A stretch of 64,000 nt of DNA from an uncultured Pontibacter sp. (GTDB taxonomy: Bacteria > Bacteroidota > Bacteroidia > Cytophagales > Hymenobacteraceae): positions 248,001 through 312,000 of the forward strand of contig NZ_CANLZM010000003.1 of NCBI RefSeq assembly GCF_947495565.1, written 5' to 3'. The stretch's first letter is position 1. Each line of letters starts with the position of its first letter. The notes under the pieces are model-generated. The model ran no database searches, was not told where the DNA came from, and saw nothing but the letters and a program-made list of their open reading frames with translations. Below, piece by piece: positions 17,999 to 25,943 of the stretch. Position numbers and translations under genes: made by a program.

Positions 17999-18499
17999 AT
18001 GTATGTAAATCTGTATCCGAGCAAGCAGCTGCGGTCCACTAAAAGGTCTTTGCTTCTTATCGGTCTTTTTTTGTTCTTTGGAGGAGGATACGCGTTGCTG
18101 CGAGAGTTTTTCTGGATAGCATCTTTCCGTGAAGGCTGGGCGTTGGCCAGCGGAGTTATGGTGTTGCTGGGCCTGCTCCCGATTGCCTACGGCACAGAAA
18201 TCCTGCGCTTTAAAGACGCCTACTTCTCCATGACTCCGGAGCGCATTATCTACAGGCTGACTCTTTTCGGCACAGAAACTATAGTAGAGTGGCAGCAGAT
18301 CCAGGAACTGCATATTACAGAGTACGTTGTTAACTTTATCCTAAAAGGAGGGAGTGTACTTAAAATGCGCCTCAACATTATTCAAAAACCAGAAATAGCC
18401 CGGCACGTGTCGCGGAGCATCCACTTGGCAGCTCTGGAAAAAGGGATCATGATAAACGGTGTAAAGCCATCTCCAAGCGAGCCGGCACTGCAAGTATAA
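17999..18499 (+). CDS. Small membrane protein with a PH-like cytoplasmic domain (second of two)
   Basis: 166 aa: two hydrophobic helices (about 18-36 and 48-66), then a strand-rich region FSMTPERIIYRLTLFGTETI with IVEWQQIQELHITEYVVNFI, the same layout as the preceding gene. The gap is 18 bp, so an operon is likely. Possible role in membrane-associated sensing or scaffolding; no catalytic motif is visible. Confidence 0.78.
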   Translation: MYVNLYPSKQLRSTKRSLLLIGLFLFFGGGYALLREFFWIASFREGWALASGVMVLLGLLPIAYGTEILRFKDAYFSMTPERIIYRLTLFGTETIVEWQQIQELHITEYVVNFILKGGSVLKMRLNIIQKPEIARHVSRSIHLAALEKGIMINGVKPSPSEPALQV

Positions 18500-18664
18500 A
18501 CTCAAATAGGCTAGGGTGCTGTTAATTAGTTGCTTATCTACAGTAAAGCCTGTGCTGTTTCCCTTCTCAAAGCATTTCCAGACTTCTTTATCTATAGGTG
18601 ATTCCTGGCACCTGATTAGCACAAAACCCAAACCTTTGCCAAATTGCGGCCTGAAGTATAAACT

Positions 18665-19846
18665 ATGGCTGAACAGACAAAGCAGGTGTATGGGTTACAG
18701 TTTGGGTTGCTATGCCTGAGTTCCTTCCTCTTCTTTTCTAGCTTTAATATGATTATTCCGGAGCTGCCCGACTATCTGGCTAGCCTGGGCGGCGAAGAAT
18801 ATAAAGGCTTGATTATCTCGCTGTTTGCGCTTACGGCAGGCCTTTCAAGACCTTTTAGCGGAAAGCTGGCTGATAAAGTGGGGCGTGTGCCGGTAATGGT
18901 AGTAGGTAGTGCCGTATGCGTGCTGGCCGGGTTTCTGTACCCGCTGGTGGGCACAGTGGCTGCTTTTCTGCTGCTGCGTTTTGTGCATGGTTTTTCCACT
19001 GGCTTTACGCCAACAGGCAAGTCGGCTTACGTGGCTGATGTGGTGCCCGTTGAGCGGCGCGGCGAAGCAATGGGGCTGCTTGGCTTATCCGGGAGCCTGG
19101 GCATGGCGGCTGGGCCAGCTTTGGGTGGTCTCATCGCTGCTGAGTACACTGCTAGCATGATGTTTTATACTTCGTCGGCGGCGGCTTTTCTGTCGGTGGC
19201 TGTTATTTGGCACATGCAGGAAACGGTGCAGAACCCGGCAAAATTCAGCTGGAGCCTTTTCCGAATATCACGCCAGGAAATACTGGAGCCGCGGGTGCTG
19301 GCCCCTTCGCTGGTCATGCTGTTTACCTCCTTCAGCTTTGGCACCATCCTCACCGTTATCCCTGACTTTAGCGCCCACCTGGGCATCGAGAACAAAGGAC
19401 TGTTTTTCACCTCCTTCACGCTTTCGTCGCTGGCTATCCGGTTTCTGGCCGGCCGCGCCTCCGATAAGTATGGCCGCGTGGCAGTATTGCGTGTAAGCTC
19501 CGGGCTTCTGGCCTTGGCGATGCTGGTTATCGGTTTAGTGTCTACAGATACGGGCTTGCTGCTGTCGGGTGTGCTTTTCGGCGTGGCCACCGGCATGAAC
19601 TCGCCCACTATCTATTCCTGGACGATTGATTTGAGCCACCTGGAGCACCGGGGCCGCGCCATGGCTACCATGTACATTGCGCTGGAAGTAGGGATTGGCT
19701 TGGGAGCGCTGGCTTCTGGCTGGCTGTATGGCAACCAAAGTGCTAACTTCCCGCTGGCGTTTTGGGTGGCAGGCGCTTTTTCTCTGGTCGCTTTTCTGTA
19801 TCTGATGCTGGTAGTGCCTGGTAAGCAAACTGCTTCGGCAACATAA
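18665..19846 (+). CDS. Major facilitator superfamily transporter
   Basis: 393 aa with about 12 hydrophobic helices in two halves. The loop 2-3 signature is GKLADKVGRVPVMVVG and its repeat in the second half is AGRASDKYGRVAVLRVS. The PTGKSAYVADVVPVERRGEA region and the GSLGMAAGPALGG stretch in helix 5 fit drug:H+ antiporter-like members. It is a single inner-membrane polypeptide; the substrate is not predictable from sequence. It is not followed by any gene on the same strand for over 300 bp. Confidence 0.93.
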   Translation: MAEQTKQVYGLQFGLLCLSSFLFFSSFNMIIPELPDYLASLGGEEYKGLIISLFALTAGLSRPFSGKLADKVGRVPVMVVGSAVCVLAGFLYPLVGTVAAFLLLRFVHGFSTGFTPTGKSAYVADVVPVERRGEAMGLLGLSGSLGMAAGPALGGLIAAEYTASMMFYTSSAAAFLSVAVIWHMQETVQNPAKFSWSLFRISRQEILEPRVLAPSLVMLFTSFSFGTILTVIPDFSAHLGIENKGLFFTSFTLSSLAIRFLAGRASDKYGRVAVLRVSSGLLALAMLVIGLVSTDTGLLLSGVLFGVATGMNSPTIYSWTIDLSHLEHRGRAMATMYIALEVGIGLGALASGWLYGNQSANFPLAFWVAGAFSLVAFLYLMLVVPGKQTASAT

Positions 19847-20189
19847 GCCAAACATAATGAGCTGCGCTAGAAATGTAGCTCTCTCAGCATTCCATCTGTA
19901 TGTATTCAGAATTTGAGGGTAAATAGAAAACAAGTAGCAAAAGGTGCAATAAATTTTGTTAGCCTATATAGTATAAATGCAATTAGTTGTATGGTTGATT
20001 GGCATAAAAATCTGCATTTTATTTAAGCCTTTTCTAACGAAGCTCCGTACATAACACCACATCTCCGTTCTCTTACATCCCTAATCAATCAAATTTAAAT
20101 ACTAATGTGGTTCCTCTGCTTCTCAAAATTGGGTAGCCCCGGGGTGATTTGTGTGTTTATATATTGTTAGAAAAATTAAATTGTGTAGT
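19847..20189. other. Intergenic stretch of about 340 bp
   Basis: AT-rich spacer between the MFS gene and the lipoprotein gene, with one AGTATAAA word near 19969. No gene, clear promoter box or terminator was seen. Confidence 0.5.
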
Positions 20190-20888
20190 ATGAAAAAGTT
20201 TACTTTTAATGCTTTGTTTTGTTGTTTTTTTGGTGTTGCGCTGATGAGTTGTGATAAAACCGAAAAGGTAGAAGTGAACGCATTATCTGCCTCACAGGGT
20301 AAAAACTTTGGCACCGACCCTACAAGCTGTGAGATAATTGAATTTGACGACTATACGCCAGCTGAAACCAGCAAAGGAGCTGTAAGCACCGTGTACAGCC
20401 AAAACACACCTGTGCGTGTTTTGGCACAATACCGTATTAAAGATGGCCGCTATTTTAACAGAAATACTGCACTGCTCTTTAACACCGGTGCCCCAGACAG
20501 CAGAAACCAGGAATTCAGGACGCCAAGCCCGGCCGCCATACGCCCCATGGGCCAGGTGCTAACAGTAGGGCGCGGCAACAGCAATATGACTTTCTTGTAC
20601 AACAAAGGCTGCCGCATCGAGATGGATTTTTCGGCTATGGGAAGTATAAACCTGAAAGGCCTGCATGTATTGGATATAACAGAAGAAGAAGCTGACTCTA
20701 AACTGGAGCTGTTTGATGCAGAAGGTAATATTATTAAAACGATGAGCCTGCCGGTTACAGGCGCTTACGGAGCAACCCGTCTGCGTGTGGATACGCCGGG
20801 CGTAGTAAAACTGCGCGTGGTGTTTGGCAGCGAGAGCAGCCGTAGCGGCGGCGGCGCCATCGACGTGATTGAGTTCTGCCGCGAATAA
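20190..20888 (+). CDS. Uncharacterised lipoprotein, 232 aa
   Basis: The ATG at 20190 gives a signal peptide with lipobox ALMSC (Cys at about residue 20); a GTG at 20151 would add 13 residues before this signal and is less likely. The mature part is strand-rich with ordered Gly/Asp turns (CEIIEFDDYTPAE near 45; GGGAIDVIEFCRE at the very end, with the two Cys perhaps paired). This suggests a beta-sandwich surface or ligand-binding domain. I do not recognise the family. It is bounded downstream by a very long palindrome. Confidence 0.8.
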   Translation: MKKFTFNALFCCFFGVALMSCDKTEKVEVNALSASQGKNFGTDPTSCEIIEFDDYTPAETSKGAVSTVYSQNTPVRVLAQYRIKDGRYFNRNTALLFNTGAPDSRNQEFRTPSPAAIRPMGQVLTVGRGNSNMTFLYNKGCRIEMDFSAMGSINLKGLHVLDITEEEADSKLELFDAEGNIIKTMSLPVTGAYGATRLRVDTPGVVKLRVVFGSESSRSGGGAIDVIEFCRE

Positions 20889-20897
20889 TTTATGCTG

Positions 20898-20951
20898 CAG
20901 CACAACAGAAAAAGGGAGCCCCTGCAGGGGCTCCCTTTTTCTGTTGTGCTG
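20898..20951. terminator. 54-bp perfect palindrome acting as a probable terminator
   Basis: The 27-bp arms (20898-20924 and 20925-20951) are exact reverse complements with no central spacer; the middle is CCTGCAGG. The core GGGAGCCCC/GGGGCTCCC followed by TTTTT is a strong rho-independent terminator for the lipoprotein gene. It starts 10 bp after the stop codon. Confidence 0.85.
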
Positions 20952-21042
20952 GTAGGTAAGGCGGGTGCAGCTTTTTAACAAATACCATCTTTTTTTGTTG
21001 AGGCTTAAACACCAAATTGCCGCATACGTTTTTAGGAACAAC

Positions 21043-21876
21043 ATGAACAGCCAATTTTTACATACTTTATTTGAAAGTCACCACAAAGCAAAACACCAGG
21101 TGCCGGCTTCAGCCATGTGCAAGCTAGTGGAAGGGGTGCTGCAATTGCTTTTTCCGCCCTTATCTGATGTGCGTTTTGAGACGGTGCAAGAGCTGGAGGA
21201 GTTTAGCCAGGGGCTTAAAGTGAACATGATGCGCATCCTCACGAGTATGGAGCAGGACCTACCCCTGCCTGCCGAAGAAGTGGCCGAGCAGATGATGCAG
21301 AAGCTTCCGCAGATTTATGAGCTGCTGTTGATGGATGCCGAGGCCATTGCCGCCGGTGACCCTGCTGCCCAAAGTATAGGAGAGGTGGTAAGAACCTACC
21401 CAGGCTTTAAAGCAGTTGCCATGTACCGCATGGCGCACGCCCTGTACGAACTGCAGGTGCCGCTGCTGCCCCGCGTGCTAACGGAGTATGCCCATGCCCG
21501 CACCGGCATCGATATACACCCTGGCGCACAAATCGGAACTCACTTCTGCATAGACCATGGCACCGGTTTAGTGATAGGGGAGACCTGTGTAATAGGCAAT
21601 TACGTGAAAGTATACCAAGGCGTAACGCTTGGTGCCCTCAGCGTAGACAAAGCTATGGCTAACATAAAGCGCCACCCAACCATAGAGCACCATGTGGTTA
21701 TTTACGCGGGCGCAACCATACTTGGCGGCAACACAGTGGTGGGTGCCCATAGCATAGTGGGCGGCAATGTATGGCTAACAGAAAGCGTGCCGCCTTACTC
21801 GCGTGTGTATCATCGGCCTCAGATAGATGTTCGCCGGTCTGCAGACCCTGCCAATGCAATCAATTTTTCCATCTGA
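21043..21876 (+). CDS. cysE: Serine O-acetyltransferase
   Basis: 277 aa from the ATG at 21043 (a GTG at 20965 would extend it). It acetylates serine with acetyl-CoA to give O-acetylserine, the first step of cysteine synthesis. After a helical N-terminal part, YRMAHALYEL leads into left-handed beta-helix hexapeptide repeats. The active-site region DIHPGAQIGTHFCIDHGTG and VYQGVTLGALS is intact. The partner enzyme gene, cysK, follows 24 bp later, so the two form a cysteine operon and probably the CysE-CysK complex. Confidence 0.95.
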   Translation: MNSQFLHTLFESHHKAKHQVPASAMCKLVEGVLQLLFPPLSDVRFETVQELEEFSQGLKVNMMRILTSMEQDLPLPAEEVAEQMMQKLPQIYELLLMDAEAIAAGDPAAQSIGEVVRTYPGFKAVAMYRMAHALYELQVPLLPRVLTEYAHARTGIDIHPGAQIGTHFCIDHGTGLVIGETCVIGNYVKVYQGVTLGALSVDKAMANIKRHPTIEHHVVIYAGATILGGNTVVGAHSIVGGNVWLTESVPPYSRVYHRPQIDVRRSADPANAINFSI

Positions 21877-21900
21877 AAAGTATAAAGACAAAGATAAGTT

Positions 21901-22818
21901 ATGAAAGTAAACACCATACTTGAATCTATAGGCAATACGCCGCATGTACGTATCAACAACCTCTACAAAAAAAAGGTAGAGGTATGGATGAAGCTGGAGC
22001 GCAGCAACCCCGGCGGAAGTATAAAAGACCGCATCGCCATGGCCATGATAGAGGATGCGGAACGTAAAGGAACGCTTACCAAAGACAGCGTAATTGTGGA
22101 GCCGACTTCCGGTAACACGGGCGTGGGACTGGCCATGGTAGCTGCCGTGAAGGGCTATCAGTTAATATTGGTTATGCCTGAGTCTATGTCGGTGGAGCGC
22201 CGGCGCTTGATGGCAGCCTATGGCGCACACTTGGAGCTGACGCCACGTGAGAAAGGTATGAAAGGCGCCATTGAGCGGGCAAAAGAAATAGTGGAGGAAA
22301 ACAGCAAAGCCTGGATGCCCATGCAGTTTGATAATGAGGCCAACACCCAGATCCACATAGATACCACCGCACAGGAGATACTGGAGGATTTTCCTGATGG
22401 CTTGGATTACCTGATTACAGGCGTAGGCACCGGAGGGCATATAACTGGTGTGGCCAAAGTGCTGAAAGGTAAATTCCCGAACTTGAAAGTATATGCGGTG
22501 GAGCCCTCTGCCTCGCCAGTACTAAGTGGCGGCGAGCCTGGGCCGCACCCGCTGCAGGGCATTGGCGCCGGTTTCATCCCTAAAATTCTGGATACGACCC
22601 TGCTGGATGGCGTGGTGCAGGTGCAGCAAGATGAGGCATTTGATTTCGCTCGCCGTGCCGCACGCGAGGAGGGCTTGTTTATTGGAGTTTCGTCGGGGGC
22701 ATCGTTAGCCGCTGTCAGCAAAAAGATAGAGGAGGAGATTCCGGAAGGGGCCAAGGTACTTACTTTCTGCTACGATACCGGAGAGCGATACCTGTCTGTA
22801 GAAGGGCTTTTTGTATAA
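21901..22818 (+). CDS. cysK: Cysteine synthase (O-acetylserine sulfhydrylase)
   Basis: 305 aa, fold-type II PLP enzyme that turns O-acetylserine and sulfide into cysteine. The PLP lysine lies in NPGGSIKDR (about residue 42). The substrate loop [12 protein letters not shown], the phosphate-binding [10 protein letters not shown] and the late SSGASLAA motif are all present. Length matches the family (300-320). It follows cysE directly. Distinguishing CysK from a CysM type is not certain, but adjacency to cysE favours CysK. Confidence 0.96.
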   Translation: MKVNTILESIGNTPHVRINNLYKKKVEVWMKLERSNPGGSIKDRIAMAMIEDAERKGTLTKDSVIVEPTSGNTGVGLAMVAAVKGYQLILVMPESMSVERRRLMAAYGAHLELTPREKGMKGAIERAKEIVEENSKAWMPMQFDNEANTQIHIDTTAQEILEDFPDGLDYLITGVGTGGHITGVAKVLKGKFPNLKVYAVEPSASPVLSGGEPGPHPLQGIGAGFIPKILDTTLLDGVVQVQQDEAFDFARRAAREEGLFIGVSSGASLAAVSKKIEEEIPEGAKVLTFCYDTGERYLSVEGLFV

Positions 22819-22839
22819 GTATAAATCAGGAACAAGTAT

Positions 22840-22874
22840 AAAAGTCCTGCTGCCAACTTGGCGGCAGGACTTTT
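22840..22874. terminator. Terminator between convergent cysK and SH3-like lipoprotein genes
   Basis: Arms of about 15 bp (AAAAGTCCTGCTGCC with GGCGGCAGGACTTTT) pair with one G-T type mismatch and have A/T runs on both sides, so it probably works in both directions. Confidence 0.85.
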
Positions 22875-22878
22875 CTGT

Positions 22879-23661
22879 TTAATCTCCGGTAACAAGCGCG
22901 GACATCTGCCATTTGCCCTGTTTGTTCTTGTTAAAGATGGCGCGGTAACCGACTGGGCTGTGCACGTCTGAGTGGTGTATGTAACCCTGCAATTCAGCAT
23001 CCGGTGCTTGCACATGCCACCATTCTTTCTGTGGTGCATCTTCGGGGTAAGATTTGCCATAATCTACTTTAAGTATAACCTGCTCCAAAGCGCAGACAGC
23101 AGCGGCGTTGGCAATGGGCTCCTCTCGAAGTATAGCGCCTTTCTTTACCACGGCTACATGCATAAAAGCATCCACAGAATCAGGCCAGTTGCTGTAGATG
23201 TACGGAAGCGCATAAAGATTTTGGTTGTTTTCGACAGGGTAGCCGCCGCCAAGGCGCAGCAAATGGTCTAGCAGCAGCCAAAGCTCAGATCGGTTGTTTT
23301 CCGGTTGCCACTGCCCCGCAAAGCTGCTCCAGCCGCCGCTGCCATCAAACCCGGCCCGTATCTCAGGCGAGATTAGCTCACGCAGCTGTTGCACATTCTG
23401 TGTTTGTACGGTCTGCTGCAGCTGTTGCATGTATTTTATCAGGCTGGCATCTGTGGTGGGTGTATCGGTTGGCAGCAGGTGTAGCGCATCGGTCTGGCAG
23501 CTGGGTAAAGCAACGACTGGCGCTGCTGTAGTGTCCTGCGCACTGTCTGTGGAAGCTGTGGTTTCCTGTGTGGCTGTGTTGGCCGATGTCAGTTCAGATT
23601 CCTGCTGTTTGCAGGCGTTGAGGCTAAAAATGATTAAAAGGGCGATGTATAATTTCTTCAT
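22879..23661 (-). CDS. Lipoprotein with an SH3-like C-terminal domain
   Basis: 260 aa. A lipobox, SLNAC (Cys at about residue 17), is followed by a Thr/Ala/Ser-rich linker to about residue 50. The middle (about 65-150) is helical. The C-terminal VKKGAILREEP, ILKVDYG, WWHVQAPDAELQGYIHHSDV pattern is like bacterial SH3 domains that bind cell-wall peptides. A role in envelope sensing or binding is plausible but unproven. It converges on cysK. Confidence 0.85.
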   Translation of the reverse strand: MKKLYIALLIIFSLNACKQQESELTSANTATQETTASTDSAQDTTAAPVVALPSCQTDALHLLPTDTPTTDASLIKYMQQLQQTVQTQNVQQLRELISPEIRAGFDGSGGWSSFAGQWQPENNRSELWLLLDHLLRLGGGYPVENNQNLYALPYIYSNWPDSVDAFMHVAVVKKGAILREEPIANAAAVCALEQVILKVDYGKSYPEDAPQKEWWHVQAPDAELQGYIHHSDVHSPVGYRAIFNKNKQGKWQMSALVTGD

Positions 23662-23732
23662 ATAGTTATTAAAATATAAAGGCGCGGATACAATATACGG
23701 TAACCGCGCCTTTTATACTTTATCTAATCGAA

Positions 23733-24167
23733 TTATACTTCCAGAAGCTCCTGTATATCCTGGTGCATGGCCTCCTTTACTTTTTGCAGTTCGCCGGCTG
23801 ATACGCAGTGGTGCAGCGCTTTGTATACTGCCTGAAAAGACTCTATGATAGCGCTATCCTGCAGGAAGTCATTATTAGCAGCAAATGCGTTCTTGCTCCG
23901 GATAAAGTTTATCCATTCCTGGCGGTCACGGATTTTAACGGGCACCTTGGCCGGGTCATACTGGTCGTAGTAAATACCTTTCCAGATAATAGGCAGTTGG
24001 GCGGCAAAATGTATGGCATCGTTTACTGGTAACCTGTCGCGGATGGCCTGCAGCACCGCCCGGAAAACCCGGCCTGCCTGGTTCAGGTCTTCTGTGCCCA
24101 TCTCCTCTGCCACCTTTTTTAGCAGGTTAATCGCATCCTTCTGCTTATCCTCGAAATTAAATGCCAT
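23733..24167 (-). CDS. DUF2267-family protein
   Basis: 144 aa with the DUF2267 pattern: LKKVAEEMGTEDLNQAGRVF, VLQAIRDRLPVNDAIHFAAQ and LPIIWKGIYYDQYDP. These are small all-helical soluble proteins often induced by stress; no biochemical activity is established. The gene is monocistronic and faces away from the tRNA island, just outside its left boundary. Confidence 0.92.
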   Translation of the reverse strand: MAFNFEDKQKDAINLLKKVAEEMGTEDLNQAGRVFRAVLQAIRDRLPVNDAIHFAAQLPIIWKGIYYDQYDPAKVPVKIRDRQEWINFIRSKNAFAANNDFLQDSAIIESFQAVYKALHHCVSAGELQKVKEAMHQDIQELLEV

Positions 24168-24442
24168 AGCTACCTCCTTTTTTTAATGAAACAAGTTCTA
24201 AGAATTACGGCGCAGGCAAAGGGCGGTTCTGCAAACCAAAGTATAAGGCCGTGAAGCGGCACGGATATTTAGGAAGGGCTTCAGGCAGATGATGATACTA
24301 TAAAAGAGGGTGTCCTATACTTTAAAGTGTCAGGTAGCAGGAGGGGGCATATTAATCTATATACCGTGAGTTTGCAGCCTCAGCTCTTGCAGAGTGAATT
24401 TCAGAAAATACACATTGCCACGGGGCATCGGCTTAAAACAAA

Positions 24443-24468
24443 AAAGGCAACCCGTGTAGGTTGCCTTT
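24443..24468 (-). terminator. Orphaned tRNA-Ala terminator
   Basis: A perfect 10-bp stem (AAAGGCAACC with GGTTGCCTTT) and a T-rich tail on the minus strand, directly after the displaced tRNA 3' fragment. It was probably the original terminator of the tRNA-Ala gene before the island integrated. Confidence 0.8.
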
Positions 24469-24469
24469 C

Positions 24470-24516
24470 GTGGAGAATATCGGAGTCGAACCGATGACCT
24501 CTTGCATGCCATGCAA
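24470..24516 (-). repeat. Left attachment site: displaced 3' part of tRNA-Ala
   Basis: 47 bp identical to 34753-34799. On the minus strand it reads from the anticodon stem-loop to the 3' end of tRNA-Ala(GGC) but lacks the 5' half, so it is not a functional tRNA. It marks one end of the integrated island. Confidence 0.95.
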
Positions 24517-24634
24517 AACTGATAGTATTTCTCCTGTATTCATCTTTTAGTATGTGTTTTGTAAGTTGTTGCTATTTAGCAACTAACGCATATTTTTAGT
24601 TTGTATATCATTTCTTATATTTTCATTCATTCGC

Positions 24635-24642
24635 TATCTTTG
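24635..24642 (+). promoter_or_regulatory. Candidate -7 promoter box of the integrase gene
   Basis: TATCTTTG matches TAnnTTTG exactly, 54 bp before the integrase ATG. It overlaps the first base pairs of the terminal repeat at 24641-24665, so integrase binding there could shut off its own promoter. No well-placed -33 box is seen. Confidence 0.4.
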
Positions 24643-24665
24643 TGTGTACCTTTGTGTGACCCCCT
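24641..24665 (+). repeat. Island-end repeat, left (possible integrase arm-type or directionality sites)
   Basis: 25 bp that recurs at 34682-34706 with one mismatch. Inside it are two tandem TTTGTGTG-type units (the first starting at 24640). The second unit also forms an inverted repeat with GGGTAACACA at 24670-24679. Confidence 0.7.
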
Positions 24666-24695
24666 TAAAGGGTAACACAGCTAACCGCAAATAGT

Positions 24696-25925
24696 ATGTT
24701 TGACTTTTCTGAAAGTGGCGTTACGCTATCTACCATACTTGAAACCCGCAAAGCCAATACAGATGGCTTGTGTCCTGTTAAAGTAAGAGTAACACACCTA
24801 CGCCAGCGGGCTTATTATTCCACAGGCAAGCGCTTAACATCTGAAGATTGGGATAAGCTGCCAACTACTAAAGCCAGAGAGCTAAAAGCAATAAGGGAGT
24901 CAATTCAGAAGTTTGCTAAAGAATTGCAGGCCACAGTTGAGCTGCTAATCAAAAATGATGATTTCTCTATTGAAGTCCTGCAAGCTCAATTAAGCAAAGG
25001 CCAAAGCAGTACTTTGAACGCTGCATTCACAGCTAAGCTAGAAGAGTTAAAAGCACGGGGTAAAGTAAGTACTTCAGATTGGTATAAGTACACGCTTAGA
25101 AGCATAGGGCTATTTAAAAAAGGTAAGAAGATAGAGTTTAAACATGTTACAGTAGATTGGTTAAGGCAATATGAGCAGTACCTTTTAGGTGAAGGTAAAA
25201 GCTATACTACTATATCCATGTACATGCGGGCGTTGCAGGTTGTTATTAATGAGGCAAAGGCCGCAGGTATCATCAAACCCGCTCAACATCCATTCGGAAA
25301 AGGCCGCTATGAAATACCACAGCATGCAGGCAGAAACATTGCTTTAGCCCTAAGCGACATAAAGAAAATAGTACAGTATGAATGTGAAACCGATACAATA
25401 GAGAAATGCCGTGATCTTTGGTTTTTCTCTTACTTATGTAACGGGGCAAACATTACCGACATCTGTAAATTAAAATATGCTAATATTCGTAATGGCGAGG
25501 TTTGTTTTTACCGTCAAAAGACCTTAGCTAAGGCTAAGAAAAAGAAATTGATACATGCCACCTTATTACCCGAAATGCAGGCCATTATAAGCCGCTGGGG
25601 TAACGAAGAGGTAGATCTTGATACGTTTGTATTCCCTATCCTGCAAGGTGAGGAAAGCCCCGAAGAAGAGCGCACCAAGATTAAGAACATCACAAAGTTG
25701 ATGAATACCAAGCTTAAAGCCATTGGTAAGAAGTTGGGTATACCTAACATTAGCACCTACACCGCCCGCCATAGCTACGCCACAGTATTAAAACGGTCTG
25801 GAGCTAACATAGCTTTTATTTCAGAGAGCTTAGGCCACCAAGATATTAAGGTAACTGAATCCTATTTAGCTTCATTTGAGCAGGAAGAGCGGGTTAAAAA
25901 CGCTGCATTGCTCACTAACTTTTAG
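24696..25925 (+). CDS. Tyrosine-type site-specific recombinase (integrase)
   Basis: 409 aa, of the Bacteroidota integrase type: an N-terminal arm-binding part (about 1-100), a SAM-like core-binding domain (about 107-205) and the catalytic domain. The late motifs are clear: Arg358 in YTARHSYAT, His381 in LGHQDIKVTESY and the nucleophile Tyr390. Lys275 fits the beta-hairpin Lys. At the first catalytic Arg position this protein has SYLCNGANITDI (Asn249), a substitution I believe is common in one Bacteroidota subgroup. It would insert and excise the island at tRNA-Ala. Confidence 0.95.
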   Translation: MFDFSESGVTLSTILETRKANTDGLCPVKVRVTHLRQRAYYSTGKRLTSEDWDKLPTTKARELKAIRESIQKFAKELQATVELLIKNDDFSIEVLQAQLSKGQSSTLNAAFTAKLEELKARGKVSTSDWYKYTLRSIGLFKKGKKIEFKHVTVDWLRQYEQYLLGEGKSYTTISMYMRALQVVINEAKAAGIIKPAQHPFGKGRYEIPQHAGRNIALALSDIKKIVQYECETDTIEKCRDLWFFSYLCNGANITDICKLKYANIRNGEVCFYRQKTLAKAKKKKLIHATLLPEMQAIISRWGNEEVDLDTFVFPILQGEESPEEERTKIKNITKLMNTKLKAIGKKLGIPNISTYTARHSYATVLKRSGANIAFISESLGHQDIKVTESYLASFEQEERVKNAALLTNF

Positions 25926-25943
25926 TGTTTGAAATAAATATCT

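Larger units (their letters stand above)
24168..24695. other. Left junction region of the tRNA-Ala island
   Basis: No gene. It holds the spacer of the DUF2267 gene, a terminator (24443-24468), the left attachment repeat (24470-24516), and from 24600 the integrase promoter and repeat region. Confidence 0.8.

Noticed and set aside
24470..24516. Second tRNA-Ala gene at the left boundary
   Set aside because: Only the anticodon arm to 3' end is present; the acceptor 5' strand and D arm are missing. It is an attachment-site remnant.
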